From positions 5,292,874 to 5,356,873 of the forward strand of contig NW_006921536.1 in NCBI RefSeq assembly GCF_000340215.1: DNA of 64,000 nucleotides. The letters run 5' to 3'. Positions 22,773-33,258 of this stretch are shown in pieces. The translations under genes and the position numbers were made by a program. Below the pieces are notes generated by a model that did no database searches, had not been told where the DNA came from, and was given only the letters and a program-made list of their open reading frames with translations. This stretch comes from Pseudocercospora fijiensis CIRAD86. Taxonomy: Eukaryota > Ascomycota > Dothideomycetes > Mycosphaerellales > Mycosphaerellaceae. Within the stretch, counting starts at the first letter, position 1, and every line of letters begins with the position of its first letter.

Positions 22773-24021
22773 AATAATACTACCCCTAGGGTGCTATTAG
22801 CTAACTAATTAGAGGCAAGCGATTGTTAGTAACAAAGGATAATAAGACTATACTAGGCGCGCTACGACGCGTTAACTAATTGCCTGCTCTTTTAAGGACT
22901 CTACCTCTTTACTAACGCGCCCTATAGGTCCCCCTCTTATTCCTTTATTCTATCGAGGCCTTAAGGCCTAGGCGATCTACGAGGACGGCGCACGCGTAAA
23001 TAGCGATAGTAATAATAACGACGGCGCGGCCGGCGCGGCTATATTAGTAACAGTATTGCGGAGTGTACTACTATTTAAGAAAGGAAGGACATAGCTATAT
23101 TAGTAATAGTATTGCCGAGTATATTATTAGTCGAAGAAGGAAATCGAAAGCAAGGTAAAGTTAGCGCTAAGACGACTAGCGCTACTATTATTAACATTAC
23201 TTGCTATTGTCGCTACGTCTATAGACACAACCTTACCTATACTACGAGCCTAAGGCACCCTTAATTAAAACTTTAATTAAAGCCTTAAGCCTATTAAGGG
23301 TTTAATTAAAACTTTAAGGCTAAGTCAAAACTTTAACTAAGTTAAAAGATTAAGCGACTAATAGACTAACTAAGGGCAAAACTATAGAGCTAAGCTAGCC
23401 GGGGTCGATCTTGCGGATAATAGGTTACTCCTCGATCTTTCCGACTCTTTAAGCGAGGCGAACCTCTACTACTGCACTTATAATAGCCTTTACCTATAGA
23501 AACTAGAAGAACTAAGTTTTTTAAAAAGATATAATTAGTTAACACTTAAAGGCTGCTAAACCTAACCAATTTAGGCTAGCGAAACTACGATAGTAAATAA
23601 TAGCCCTCGTAATAATAAGAACAACCCTCGGAACGGACAAACCCTTAGAGCGGACATTTCTAAGTCTATTAGAGTAGACGCAAAGAACTTGTACGACATT
23701 ACTTAGAACGGAGGTAGTGCTGCAATACCTCGTACGTCTACCTATTATAGTAGGGAAAACGCGCTCGTATTATAATTAGTCGATAGCCCTTAATTCTTAT
23801 AGATATATATTACTTTATAGTTTATTATATATAGAGATAGCGTAGTTAGAGTTGTATATTGTGTTGTTAGAGGTAAAGTTTAATATAGTTACATAATCGG
23901 TAGTTATACGTTCGATTTAGCGCGGACTAAGCGGCTTATTAGACCTGCTAAGTTAGCAGTAATAGAGGTTAAGGCTAGAATAAAGACCGGCTACGAGGGC
24001 GCGGCCTTTAGAAGGGAAGCG
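22773..24021. other. Post-pol region of the Gypsy element
   Basis: About 1.2 kb between the end of the chromodomain and the right LTR without a recognisable frame. A near-palindrome (TACTACCCCTAGGGTGCTA) opens it at 22779. At 23262-23345 the words TTTAATTAAA and AAAACTTTAA recur several times. It ends in the purine tract before 24022. Confidence 0.5.
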
Positions 24022-24223
24022 TATATTAGGACTAAAGAGGTTATACGTAATTAGTATGTAACCGGGCTCGAGTAAAGCTAGGGTCTCGATGCCTTAGGTA
24101 GGGCTTAGCGCTTAGTAGTAGGCTAACTTACCTGCCTTCCTCCCTCTCCTTCTAGCTCCTTATCGAATACTACTCGTACCTACTACTACCCTATCTACCT
24201 ACTAATATAACCCTTCTTATATA
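24022..24223 (+). repeat. 3' LTR of the Gypsy element
   Basis: Lies exactly 13500 bases from the 5' LTR and has the same length; the differences are transitions. Confidence 0.85.
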
Positions 24224-24227
24224 TACG

Positions 24228-25000
24228 TATTAAATGCGATTAAGCTAATCTTCGAGAGGTCGCCGCCGGTAAGCTATTAGTACTTTACCTTCGTCTAACG
24301 CGCGCCTTCTTTACTAGATTTATCGACTGTCTCTATCTAGCGCGTCTCGAGGGTATAGTAACCGGTAGAGTCGACAAGCGATAATATTATAACGCCTATT
24401 CTATTGCTATCGGAGGTGCTATTAATTTATAAGTTTAGCTCGTTATAATACGCGACCTTTGCTATTACCTTCTCTTCTATCTTCTCGAAGTGCCGTAGTA
24501 ATAGAACGCGTCGAATTCGGGCCTCGTAAGGTAGCTCGAATAAAGGGTAAAAGGCGGCGAATAGAGCCTTTACTACTAACTTCTCGAAGAAGATAAACGG
24601 CTCGTTCTCTTTAAAACAGATAGTACTATATAGCTCCTCGAGATAATCGTACTAAGCGTTAGTTAACGCGACCTATAGCAATTTTATCTACTCTAGCGAC
24701 GATAGTACCTTGCCTATTTTTATCGCTTCTAACCGCTTCTTACACTCGTCGATATAGTCCTTATTTCGAGCTAGATCCTTTACCGCGTCGTAGCTATAGA
24801 AGCGATAAGAAATACGCCGCTTTACTCGGTAGTCGTTATACTACTTAAAAAAGTAATAAATAAGGTTATTAGGCTTAGCTATTTAAAATACGTAATAAGA
24901 GGCGACGATAAGGATAACTAAGCGATAAGAGGTGCTATTTAGATAGCAATAACAGCGACGATAAGGTATAAGGTAGAGGAAACACGACTATATAGTAGAA
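24228..25000 (-). pseudogene. hAT transposase relic, N-terminal part
   Basis: The minus frame from about 24950 reads YNDYRVKRRISYRFYSY, AVKDLARNKDYIDECKKRL, then ENEPFIFFEKLVVKALF, ELPYEARIRRVLLL and LTGGDLSKISLIAFNTY, where it meets the Gypsy insertion. Continuation at 9810 gives the hAT C-terminal part in the same orientation. Stops are TAG/TAA. Confidence 0.6.
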
Positions 25001-25704
25001 AGCGCGATTTCGACGCGTTTACGGTTTTAGTAGAAAACTACATACTATACTATATGTGTATTAACCTAGGACCGACTTATAAAAAACACTATACAAATAA
25101 CCTACAATAGGTCGCTCGCGGTAACGCGCGTGCGATTAACTATAAATCGTATACAAAGTCGACCTCTAGCGGTATAGTATCTCGATTGCCCTTCTATTCT
25201 TCTATAGATAGGCCGCAAAGCTTGTCGGTAGAGAGTTCTACGCCGTTCCCCGCCGCTAGAACGTCGATTAAGGTTATTAGGCACCTTGCGCAGTAGGTTT
25301 GAATTAGCAGTTACGCTCCGTATATACGGAAGTAGCTCGCGCTAGTATACTAGCATATAAATAAACTCGGTATAGTTATTCGTACGTAAAGGATTAAGTA
25401 AATAAAAGTACGGGTAACTGTACGAGCTCGTACAGTTACCCGTACACGCTTATATAATTGAAAATACGCTAATTAGACCCTACGCTAGGCCGTTAATAGT
25501 TAAGTAAGGGAGTGTACTAAATCCTTAGCTAAATGGCTTAAACCCTGTCTCCGCCTTCTATTAAATCCTCTACCGCTAGTATAGTGCCTATTATATGCGA
25601 GCTACTATACACCCCCTACCTATATATATAATAGCGGAGACTTTAGTAAGAGGCGTATAAAGGTCGCCGGGCGGCTGCTAAGGGTTATATAGGTCTAGTG
25701 GCCT
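25001..25704. other. RIPed sequence without identifiable gene
   Basis: Probable outer end of the hAT element and flanking degraded DNA. CGCGCGTGCGA-type sequence near 25125-25136 also occurs near the left edge of the block at 8367, in the same orientation, so it does not behave as a terminal inverted repeat. A short inverted pair, GTACGGGTAACTGTACGAGC and its arm, lies at 25408-25445. Confidence 0.35.
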
Positions 25705-27201
25705 ATGTGCAATTACTTAATTACGGAGACCTCGGGGGAGACCGACGTAATTAGAACTAGGTCCGTACCTCGAGAGAGGTATATATTAGGGCCTCCGAGA
25801 ATACGTAGAGTGCTCGGAGGCTTAGTTTTGTTAGCAATTACCCCCTATTTTAAGCTTATTAGCATTATAGTCGTTCCTGTTACCCTAAGACCTGCCCTAC
25901 TACCTATTACCGCACTTCTCGATATAAACTATAGCTTCTCGCGGAGCGATCTATACCCTCGCTTAGGTCCTTCATTCTATACGCTATTAGGGGTGTTCCG
26001 CGACTATTATAGTTAACCTGCGCTATATAGTCCAACTGTATTACTTAATAGTCTAATAGCCTATCGTTTAGTAGCTAATTAGGTTTATAGAGTGAATATA
26101 ACGGCCGTTTCTACGCTAGTCGAAGAGCCTGTCTAGCTAGTCGAAGAGCCTATCTAGTAGCCTATTTCTATACTAGTATAGCTAGTCGAAGAGCCTATCT
26201 AGTAGCCTGTTTCTACACTAGTATCTACACCGATTAGGGAGCCTGTTTCGACGCTAAATAGCACTCAAATTAACGGCTAGACTAATAGTTAAACTTTAGT
26301 TAATACTAGACCTTCTTAGGACGAGATTATTGCCGCTACTATTGCTAAGGAATACGGTACAACTCGACTAAATAGCAATAGTTATGTCTCGGCTGCTGCT
26401 AAGCTTACTCTTACTAAGGTTGGCGCTTATATAGCCTATAAGCGAGTAACTAGCAAAGTGCGTAACTAGAATGCTAGCTTTAAGTCTATTATTACTGCTA
26501 CTTAGCCAACTAATAAGCCTCTTATTAGCGATCTAGTAAGAGCTTATCGTGCAATAATTAAGCGCCGAGTGGTTGCGAGAAGGCCTCTTAACGGAGCTTC
26601 TAGAGTTGTCGTTATAGAGACTCTTTAAGACTAGCTTCTCGATAAGGCTACGGAGACACTGTTTCGACTAGATAAGGTATAGCGCGAGAAGGTATTAAAT
26701 GCGAAGGAGTTAAAGGCATTTAACAGTCCTACCGAGAATATACGTAACACTATACTATCGACACTCTCTTAGCGTAGCAATAGCAGTCCGGCTCTAGTCG
26801 CGCTAACTCTAGCTCTAGCTATTCTAATAACGCCGGTTCTACGAGCGGAAGTTATCGACTTAACGACACTATCTACGGTCGATAGCAACACTGCTTAGCT
26901 TACGAAGCGTCGCCGTTTAGACTTCGAGTCTAAACGGCTCTAGCGTAGATTATAGGCATAAGGAGCTATACTAAAAGAAGTATTGTCGCCTATGTTTAAT
27001 ACTCTAAGAACACTCGCTAAGGGCCGCAGCTTGAGACGCAGAATTAGCTCGCTATTAGAGTCTTTAAGTGTCTCTATTATTAGCGCCGCTAGCGGGGCTC
27101 CGAATATACTAAGTCCTGCTAGATATATAAGCGCCGGAAGCGACTTAAGCGCCGTAATAAGTGCCGCGGTAAAGGATGTTAAGCTAAAGATAGTACGTTA
27201 A
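25705..27201 (+). pseudogene. Unassigned RIPed coding relic
   Basis: The plus strand is open at 25705-26016 and 26983-27201 and protein-like between, with RIP-type stops. Near 26100-26230 a short repeat (LVEEP-type peptide) recurs. The middle reads GTTRLNSNSYVSAAAKLTL and AYRAIIKRRVVARRPLN, and the end is Ser/Arg-rich. I recognise no domain. It could be the second gene of the Harbinger-type element to the right (these often carry a separate DNA-binding protein), but nothing proves it. Confidence 0.35.
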
Positions 27202-27414
27202 ATAGATGCTGTCTAGTCTAGTATCTAGGCCCTTTAGGCAACGATAACTGCTTTATTGCCGTTACGGCCGTTACCGTTGTCTTAAATAGAGCTTCCTTCT
27301 TATTCTAATATTGTTATAGACAGTTAAACGGACTCGCTAGACTACGACAACGACAGCGACGGCTTCGTAGACCTTAATACTATCGATAAGGACGTATTCT
27401 CGTAGATAACTTAA

Positions 27415-27459
27415 AGGGTTAGAATTAGGGTTAGAGTTAGGGTTAGGGTTAGGGTTAGG
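27415..27459 (+). repeat. Interstitial telomere-like TTAGGG array
   Basis: Four perfect TTAGGG units (27425, 27437, 27443, 27449), plus degenerate TTAGAA/TTAGAG/TTAGG units, in the plus orientation. TTAGGG and CCCTAA contain no CpA or TpG, so RIP cannot change them; the array can stay perfect in a damaged block. Confidence 0.85.
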
Positions 27460-28004
27460 TAAAGCAATCGTAGTGTTCTTATTATCGAGAATGTTATAAT
27501 TACTTAGTCGATATCTTCTTTTACGAGTACCTATTCGAAATCGTAGCTTCGTTCGGTACGAGAGCGCTAAGACCCTCTATACCTAATAAAACCGTAGAGT
27601 AGGAGCTCGAACGGCGAACCTTATATCGACCGCTATAAGCGACTCGTAAAACGGGATAGGTATTAAAGTATATAGCTCGAAGTAATGCGGAAAGCCGAGG
27701 TTTCGTCGCTTAGTAAGCGGGCTTCGACCTTTATCGACTCGCTACGTAATAACGTATTGCTCGTTTTCGCTCGTTTTTAGACGATACGACGCGTCGTATA
27801 CCGAAGGATATAGCGCGCGTAAGGATATATAAAAACGGTAATATTATTATTATAATTAAAGTCGCAAAGCATCTCGTACTATATACTATACGCTAGTGCG
27901 GGTATACCCGTACCTATTACTTTCCTATATCTTCTACCTAATTCAATCTTCTTCCGTTATATTAATAACCTTAATCTCGTCTGTCTTATAGTCCGGTATA
28001 ACCG

Positions 28005-29346
28005 TCCGCCTATATCTAAACGAAGCGCTACTATCGAATACCTCGTCGCCTACTTATAAGCCCGCTCCGAAGTGCCTACTATAGCGTAGAAGGTCGCCGT
28101 TAACTAGTTAAGCTAAAGGGGGCATAGGAGGGGGTAGTAGGTTAGCAAGATATTCGCGTATACTCGGAGGCTTTACCTTATATAGTCGGCTAATCTTATT
28201 CTTACTACGATAGCAAGTAAGGCAATTCGTAAGTAGTATAGTAACGATATATATCGCTCTAACCGGTATTAACTCGACTCGGAGCCTATAGAAGTACTTT
28301 ATTAACTCGAAGTTATTAACAACCTTAGTAAAGCCCTATTCGACTAATTAGCGGACAGCACTTATCTCCTTTATAGCCGTAGCCTCGTCGGTATTGCGAA
28401 ACTCGCTATTTACGGTTTTCTAGCTTCTTATAATACTATCGACGACATTATATACTTAGTTACTATATAAGAATACCCGCTCTTCGAAGGGTCGATATAG
28501 CTGTCTAGGGGGCTCGAAATACGACTTCTAGACCTAATTAAATCTACTCTCTAGTATTAACGTTATATTACTGTAGGAGCTAGGTGCTAGACTATATAGT
28601 AATATTATACTATCCGGAAGGACAATGCCTTAATATTTGAGGCTATAGAAGTACTTATATCTATTATAGAACGGCCGCTAGTTATAGGTCGGTCTATAGC
28701 ACTTCTATAACGTACTATCGATATATCCGAAGATATACTTAATATCGATTAAGTTAGTAATAGTAACGGCTATTCGCTATAGGTATACTTTACTTAGCTA
28801 ATTAAAGTCCTATACTAATCGCTCTTTCTAACGCCTTACTAGTTAAGTGTACGCGGTATTAAATATACGACTAATCTAGCCGTTACTGCGACTAAATATC
28901 TAGCTTAGGTTACGTTAATAACCTAGATTACTAAGCCTTCCGCAAACGATATATAGCACTATTACTAGATCGCAACGTATACGCTTAGGTAACTCGATCG
29001 ACCTAATATCTAGTAACTCGGCTAGCTTAATTACTTGCTGCTTAGTAAAACGGAAGTCGCCCTCGAAATTAGCCTTAGGGTATGTCTCTAGTAACTACTA
29101 CTTATCTCTTAGATACTCGCGTAGCAGCTTATATAGCCTATTGTTACGAGCCTATCTATGCTAGTATTTACGCTCTGTCTCGCCTTCTCGGCGAATAGCT
29201 AGATCTAGTAGATTATCGACCTCGGAGGCTAATATAGCCGCGGTTGTTACTAGTATTCTACTATAGATAGCGATTATATCCTTATTGAGTTTACTATTAG
29301 TCGAGAAGCCGTCCGAGTCGTATTCTGCTATAGTATGCCGTAGCAA
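28005..29346 (-). pseudogene. PIF/Harbinger-type (DDE, HARBI1-like) transposase relic
   Basis: The minus frame starts with an ATG at 29346, is open for 61 codons, then continues with RIP stops. Readable parts: KANFEGDFRFTKQQVIKLA, LLDIRSIELPKRIRCDLVI, GRLSNLGY-RNLSQIF, then IKYIFGYIDSTL-KCYRP (first catalytic Asp region), YSLKY-GIVLPDSIILLYS, and FEERVFLYSN-VYNVVDS where the second Asp would sit. This order fits DDE_Tnp_4/HARBI1-like transposases. Some catalytic positions are altered, consistent with RIP. No terminal inverted repeats were confirmed. Confidence 0.6.
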
Positions 29347-29370
29347 TAGACATCTAGTCTATAGTACTAA

Positions 29371-29841
29371 TTATAGTGAGGTCTGAGACCCCGGGCGCTT
29401 CTTGGCACCCCTGTTGCTTACTGAGCAGTCGATCGAGAAACGCCACCAAATTGCCTACGCAAGCTCTTATAAGCCGTTATTTGGAATATTCACTTTCCGC
29501 CGCTAAAACAGCGCTATTCGCGGGTTCTTACATGTGGCAAACGGCTGGAAACCTACTGCGCAAGGTGCCTATTTCTGGCAGCTCGCAGCTCGTCGTGGGC
29601 AAGAAAAGTGCTTCTGACTCGCATTATTATTTGCTTTGTTCTAGTGGCAACCCAGCGCAAGAATCCAGCCGAGTGCGTGTGATGCGTGTGCGATCACGTC
29701 GAGATGGGAGGGACACAGGCTGTGACGTGAAGGTTGATGCATACGGGAGATGTTCTCAAATGCTGTAACGATGAAGATATCCATGCAACGCAACGTTAAA
29801 CATTATCGTCGAACCAAGCGCAGCGCGTTTGTGTGACAGTC

Positions 29842-29881
<40 letters not shown>

Positions 29882-30435
29882 TCCCTCTCTCCCTTCTCCT
29901 GGAAGCTTTGAGAACGAGACTTGTCGACGACTCGGCGTTGTGCGGCCTTCTGCCATTGTTAGCGTCCACCGCCCACGCCGCCCATTGTCAGCCTCAACCA
30001 TCTCCAGGCACGCACGCAGCTGAATACTGAAGTGAAGTCGACGTGCCGACGACACTGCCAGTGCAGTCGGACAGTGCAAGTGGTGAGCTGAGCGCTAGCA
30101 CGACCAACAGCCGCCGACGACACCGACCACACATTTGAGTTCAGCGCTCCCGCCGAAGTAGAATATCCCTGCTCACCAAGAAACGCCGCCTGCACTGCAC
30201 TGCACTGCACTGCACCAGCACTTGACCTCACACGCCCACCACACCACACTTGGTCTTGCTTGCTTGCTTGCCTGCGCGCCGCACGAACGACATTCACAGC
30301 CATCCACCGCATCAATACAGAACAGCATCACGCGCTGCCATCCAGCGCCCAGCAAGCCCCCCAACCCGCCAGCCATATCCCACCTTTCACCGCCCGGCGC
30401 ATTGCCGGCAGCTTCTACGCGAGGCTGTCGCTGCT
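29371..30435. other. Intergenic flank and 5' region of the PAK gene
   Basis: Normal composition resumes here. No supported gene. Simple repeats: GCCTGT units at 29844-29881, CTGCA units at 30190-30214 and CTTGC units near 30256-30270. The region just before 30436 is the probable promoter and 5' leader of the kinase gene. Confidence 0.5.
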
Positions 30436-33258
30436 ATGGCCGGCAACCAGGGAACGTGAGTAGACCACCTCCCTTTCTCATCTTCACCGTGCCATCCACG
30501 TGCGCGCGAGAGGACAACGAGCTTGTTGTGCGCATCGCATCGCATCGCATCGCATCGCATCGCATCGCATCGCATCGCGTGCTATCTCGTGGCAGTGGCA
30601 GTGGCAGCGTCGCACACACTCAGGAGCTTGTGAAACACGTGTGTGGAAAGGAGTGCTGCATACTAACGTCCTACAGCCTCTACAGGCCCGACCAATTTCT
30701 CAACCCAGGACCAGCGCCGCGACCGCCGACGGACCGCCCAAAGGTCACGCTCACACCCAACGTCTACAACACACCAGGAAACCCCAATCTCACCCACCTC
30801 AATACCTCGGTCAACTCTCTCAATTCATCTTCCACCTCTCTGGGACGCACCGAAACTAGCAATGGCGATCTCACCGTCGTCAAAGATGGCTGGGCAAAAG
30901 TCAAGGAGGAAGGCGGCGGCTTCATGAAGGCCTTTTGGCAAGAACGCTTCCTGGTCCTCAGGGAGAAGCAGCTTGACTTTTTGAAATCCAGCACCAGCAA
31001 CAAGACCACCAGCACCATCTATCTGAAAGACGTCTCTCACATCACACGATCAGACAACTATCCCTACGCCTTGGAGATGACCCGAGAAGTCAACAAGATA
31101 TGGATCCTCAAGTTCGATACCGATACCGACGTCTACAACTGGATGGATAGCATCTATGACCGATGTCCACAGATGGGTGGTGTTTCGCATCCAACCGGGT
31201 TTTCGCACCGAGTGCACGTGGGATTCGACCCCGTCACTGGAGGCTTCGTTGGCTTGCCTGTAGAATGGGAGCGCTTGCTTAAGGGGTCAGCCCTGACCAA
31301 GGATGATATGGCGAAAAATCCTCAGGCCGTCATGGAAGTGCTTCAGTTCTACACCGATAAGCTTGCTGTGCGATCGGACGATCCCAAGACGTATCCCTCG
31401 CTCACTCCAACTCCTTCTGCCGAAAGTGGACGAGACAAGCAACTCGGCTATTCTGCTGGAAACAGCGTCGCACCGCCAAGACCGCAGCCACCGGGCATGA
31501 ATCGGCAAGAGAGCTATCAAAGTGGAAACAGCCAGTCGAGAGCTCCAGGAAGCGGATACGACTCCGGCTCATCGCGCGATCAGTCCGCCGACCGCTACGG
31601 CGCGCCTAAAACGTCTCAAGAAGAGGAGCGTCGCAAAAGGCAAGAGGCTGAAAGGAAACGCACCGAGTCACAGCGACGACAGAACGATGAAGAGCAAGAG
31701 CGTAAGAGAAGACAAGAACAAGAAGATCGCGAGTACAACGATTCTTTGCCCAAGAACAAGATCCCACTGGCCAAGCAAGAGATTGGTGGTGGTGGGTACT
31801 CGGGCGATTCTGGTTCACGAGATGCAAGTCCAGCACCACAGCAGAGTCGATACAATGCGAGCAGGCCTGCTCCTGCCACTCCCTCAGCCAGTAAGAACGG
31901 ACAGGCTGGGAGTCAGCTGCCGCTGCGTAGCCTGCAAGCGCAAAGACCGGCGCCAGCGCCTCCGGGCTCACAGAATGGTTCGTCTGCTTCTGTTAAGAAA
32001 CCTGTGGCAAACGGCTCATCTCCATACGCAGTCAAACAACCGACGACCACGCCAGGTCAGGAGAAGAAACCCGACCAACCGTTGGCCCCAAAACCGGCAG
32101 GCTCGAGCGGTCACCAGAAGCAAGGGTCGACCTCGCAACAAGTCAAGCCACTCAATATCGCAACCAAGCAGCCATCCGGCAAGCCCGATGCTGTCAAGGC
32201 GGCGGAAGCAGCATTGACGAAGAAAGATCCAAATGAGTCGAAGCAGAAAGAAGTGCGCATGAGCGCCATGTCCGATGCCCAGGTTATGGACCGACTGCGT
32301 TCTGTTGTCACCTTGAGTAATCCTCTTGAGAGCTATAACAAGCAGAAGAAGATCGGTCAGGGTGCATCAGGCTCAGTATATGTTGCACGGATTCGCGAGA
32401 ACGCGCCCAGCAAGACCGCGCAGGACATTATCAAGCAGTACGGTCCTCGAGCTCAGGTCGCGATCAAGCAAATGGATCTGCGATCACAGCCCAGAAAGGA
32501 GCTGATTGTTAACGAAATCATCGTCATGAAGGAGAGCCGGCACGACAACATTGTCAACTTTCTAGATGCATTTTTACAAGAGGACACGTTCGAGCTTTGG
32601 GTGGTCATGGAATTCATGGAGGGCGGTGCTTTGACAGATGTCATCGACAACAACGCTTCTATCACGGAAGAGCAGATTGCGACCATCTGCTACGAGGTGA
32701 GCCTAATGCGGCACTCGGCTTGAAATGCTTACTAACTTTTCCCAGACATGCAAGGGCCTCATCCATCTACACGCACAAAACATCATTCACAGAGACATCA
32801 AGTCTGACAATGTGCTGCTTTCGTCACGCGGCGCAGTCAAGATTACCGATTTTGGCTTCTGCGCGAAGCTGACTGAACAGCGCTCGAAGCGCGCCACCAT
32901 GGTCGGTACGCCATACTGGATGGCACCGGAAGTCGTCAAACAAAAGGAGTATGGCTCCAAGGTTGACATCTGGTCGTTGGGTATCATGGCCATCGAGATG
33001 ATAGAATCCGAGCCTCCATACCTGAACGAAGAGCCGCTCAAGGCACTGTACCTGATCGCCACCAACGGCACACCGAGATTGAAGAAGCCGGAGAAGTTGA
33101 GCAAGGAACTGAAGGCGTTCTTGAGCGTCTGTCTCTGTGTGGATGTCAAGTCCAGAGCCACCGCAGAAGAGCTTGGACGGCATGAATTCCTCCAGCATGG
33201 ATGCTCTCTCGCCAGCTTGAGCGAGCTACTGCGATTCAGAAAGGGAGGCGGACATTAG
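30436..33258 (+). CDS. CLA4: Cla4-type p21-activated protein kinase (PH-CRIB-kinase)
   Basis: Exons 30436-30455, 30686-32696 and 32746-33258 (introns 230 and 49 bases) give 847 residues, close to yeast Cla4 (842). Exon 1 encodes only MAGNQG and part of Thr7. A PH domain spans about 76-170 ([20 protein letters not shown]). A CRIB/p21-binding motif starts at about 173 ([17 protein letters not shown]). Then follow a long Pro/Ser/Gln-rich linker with an Arg/Glu-rich stretch (about 310-360), and the kinase domain from about 559: [49 protein letters not shown]. Family knowledge: activated by Cdc42-type GTPases, binds phosphoinositides, acts in polarity, septation and cytokinesis. All catalytic residues are present. 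Confidence 0.95.
30531..30578 (+). repeat. CGCAT microsatellite in PAK intron 1
   Basis: About nine and a half copies of CGCAT lie inside the first intron of the kinase gene. The array keeps an open frame across the intron, which could mislead gene callers. Confidence 0.9.

Larger units (their letters stand above)
10522..24223 (+). mobile_element. Gypsy/Ty3 chromodomain LTR retrotransposon, RIP-degraded, with nested insertion
   Basis: Near-identical 202-base LTRs at 10522-10723 and 24022-24223 bracket a plus-strand gag-protease-RT-RNaseH-integrase-chromodomain order. The purine tract AGAAGGGAAGC sits directly before the right LTR and fits a polypurine tract. Flanks CACG (left) and TACG (right) could be one 4-base target duplication changed by RIP. 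No canonical TGG primer-binding site is seen after the left LTR. Without the 6.5-kb insertion at 13254-19772 the element is about 7.2 kb. It lies within a hAT relic. Confidence 0.85.
8400..29370. mobile_element. RIP-degraded nested transposon block A
   Basis: Across this block CAG and TGG-type triplets are largely replaced by TAG/TAA-rich sequence, while CpG stays common. Reading frames recognisable by family motif are interrupted almost entirely by TAG and TAA. That is what CpA-to-TpA RIP produces on both strands. Ordinary gene sequence resumes near 29370. The block holds a hAT relic, a direct-repeat unit, a Gypsy chromodomain element, a minus-oriented LTR element nested in it, an unassigned relic, a telomere-like array and a Harbinger-type relic, each listed separately. 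Confidence 0.85.

Noticed and set aside
29376..29768. 130-codon plus frame at the edge of block A
   Set aside because: Starts with GTG, straddles the end of RIPed sequence, and has no protein-like composition or intron logic.
30222..30435. Upstream extension of the PAK frame
   Set aside because: It only stays open because the leader and microsatellite intron lack stops; the ATG at 30436 with a GT donor at 30456 restores the family N-terminus.
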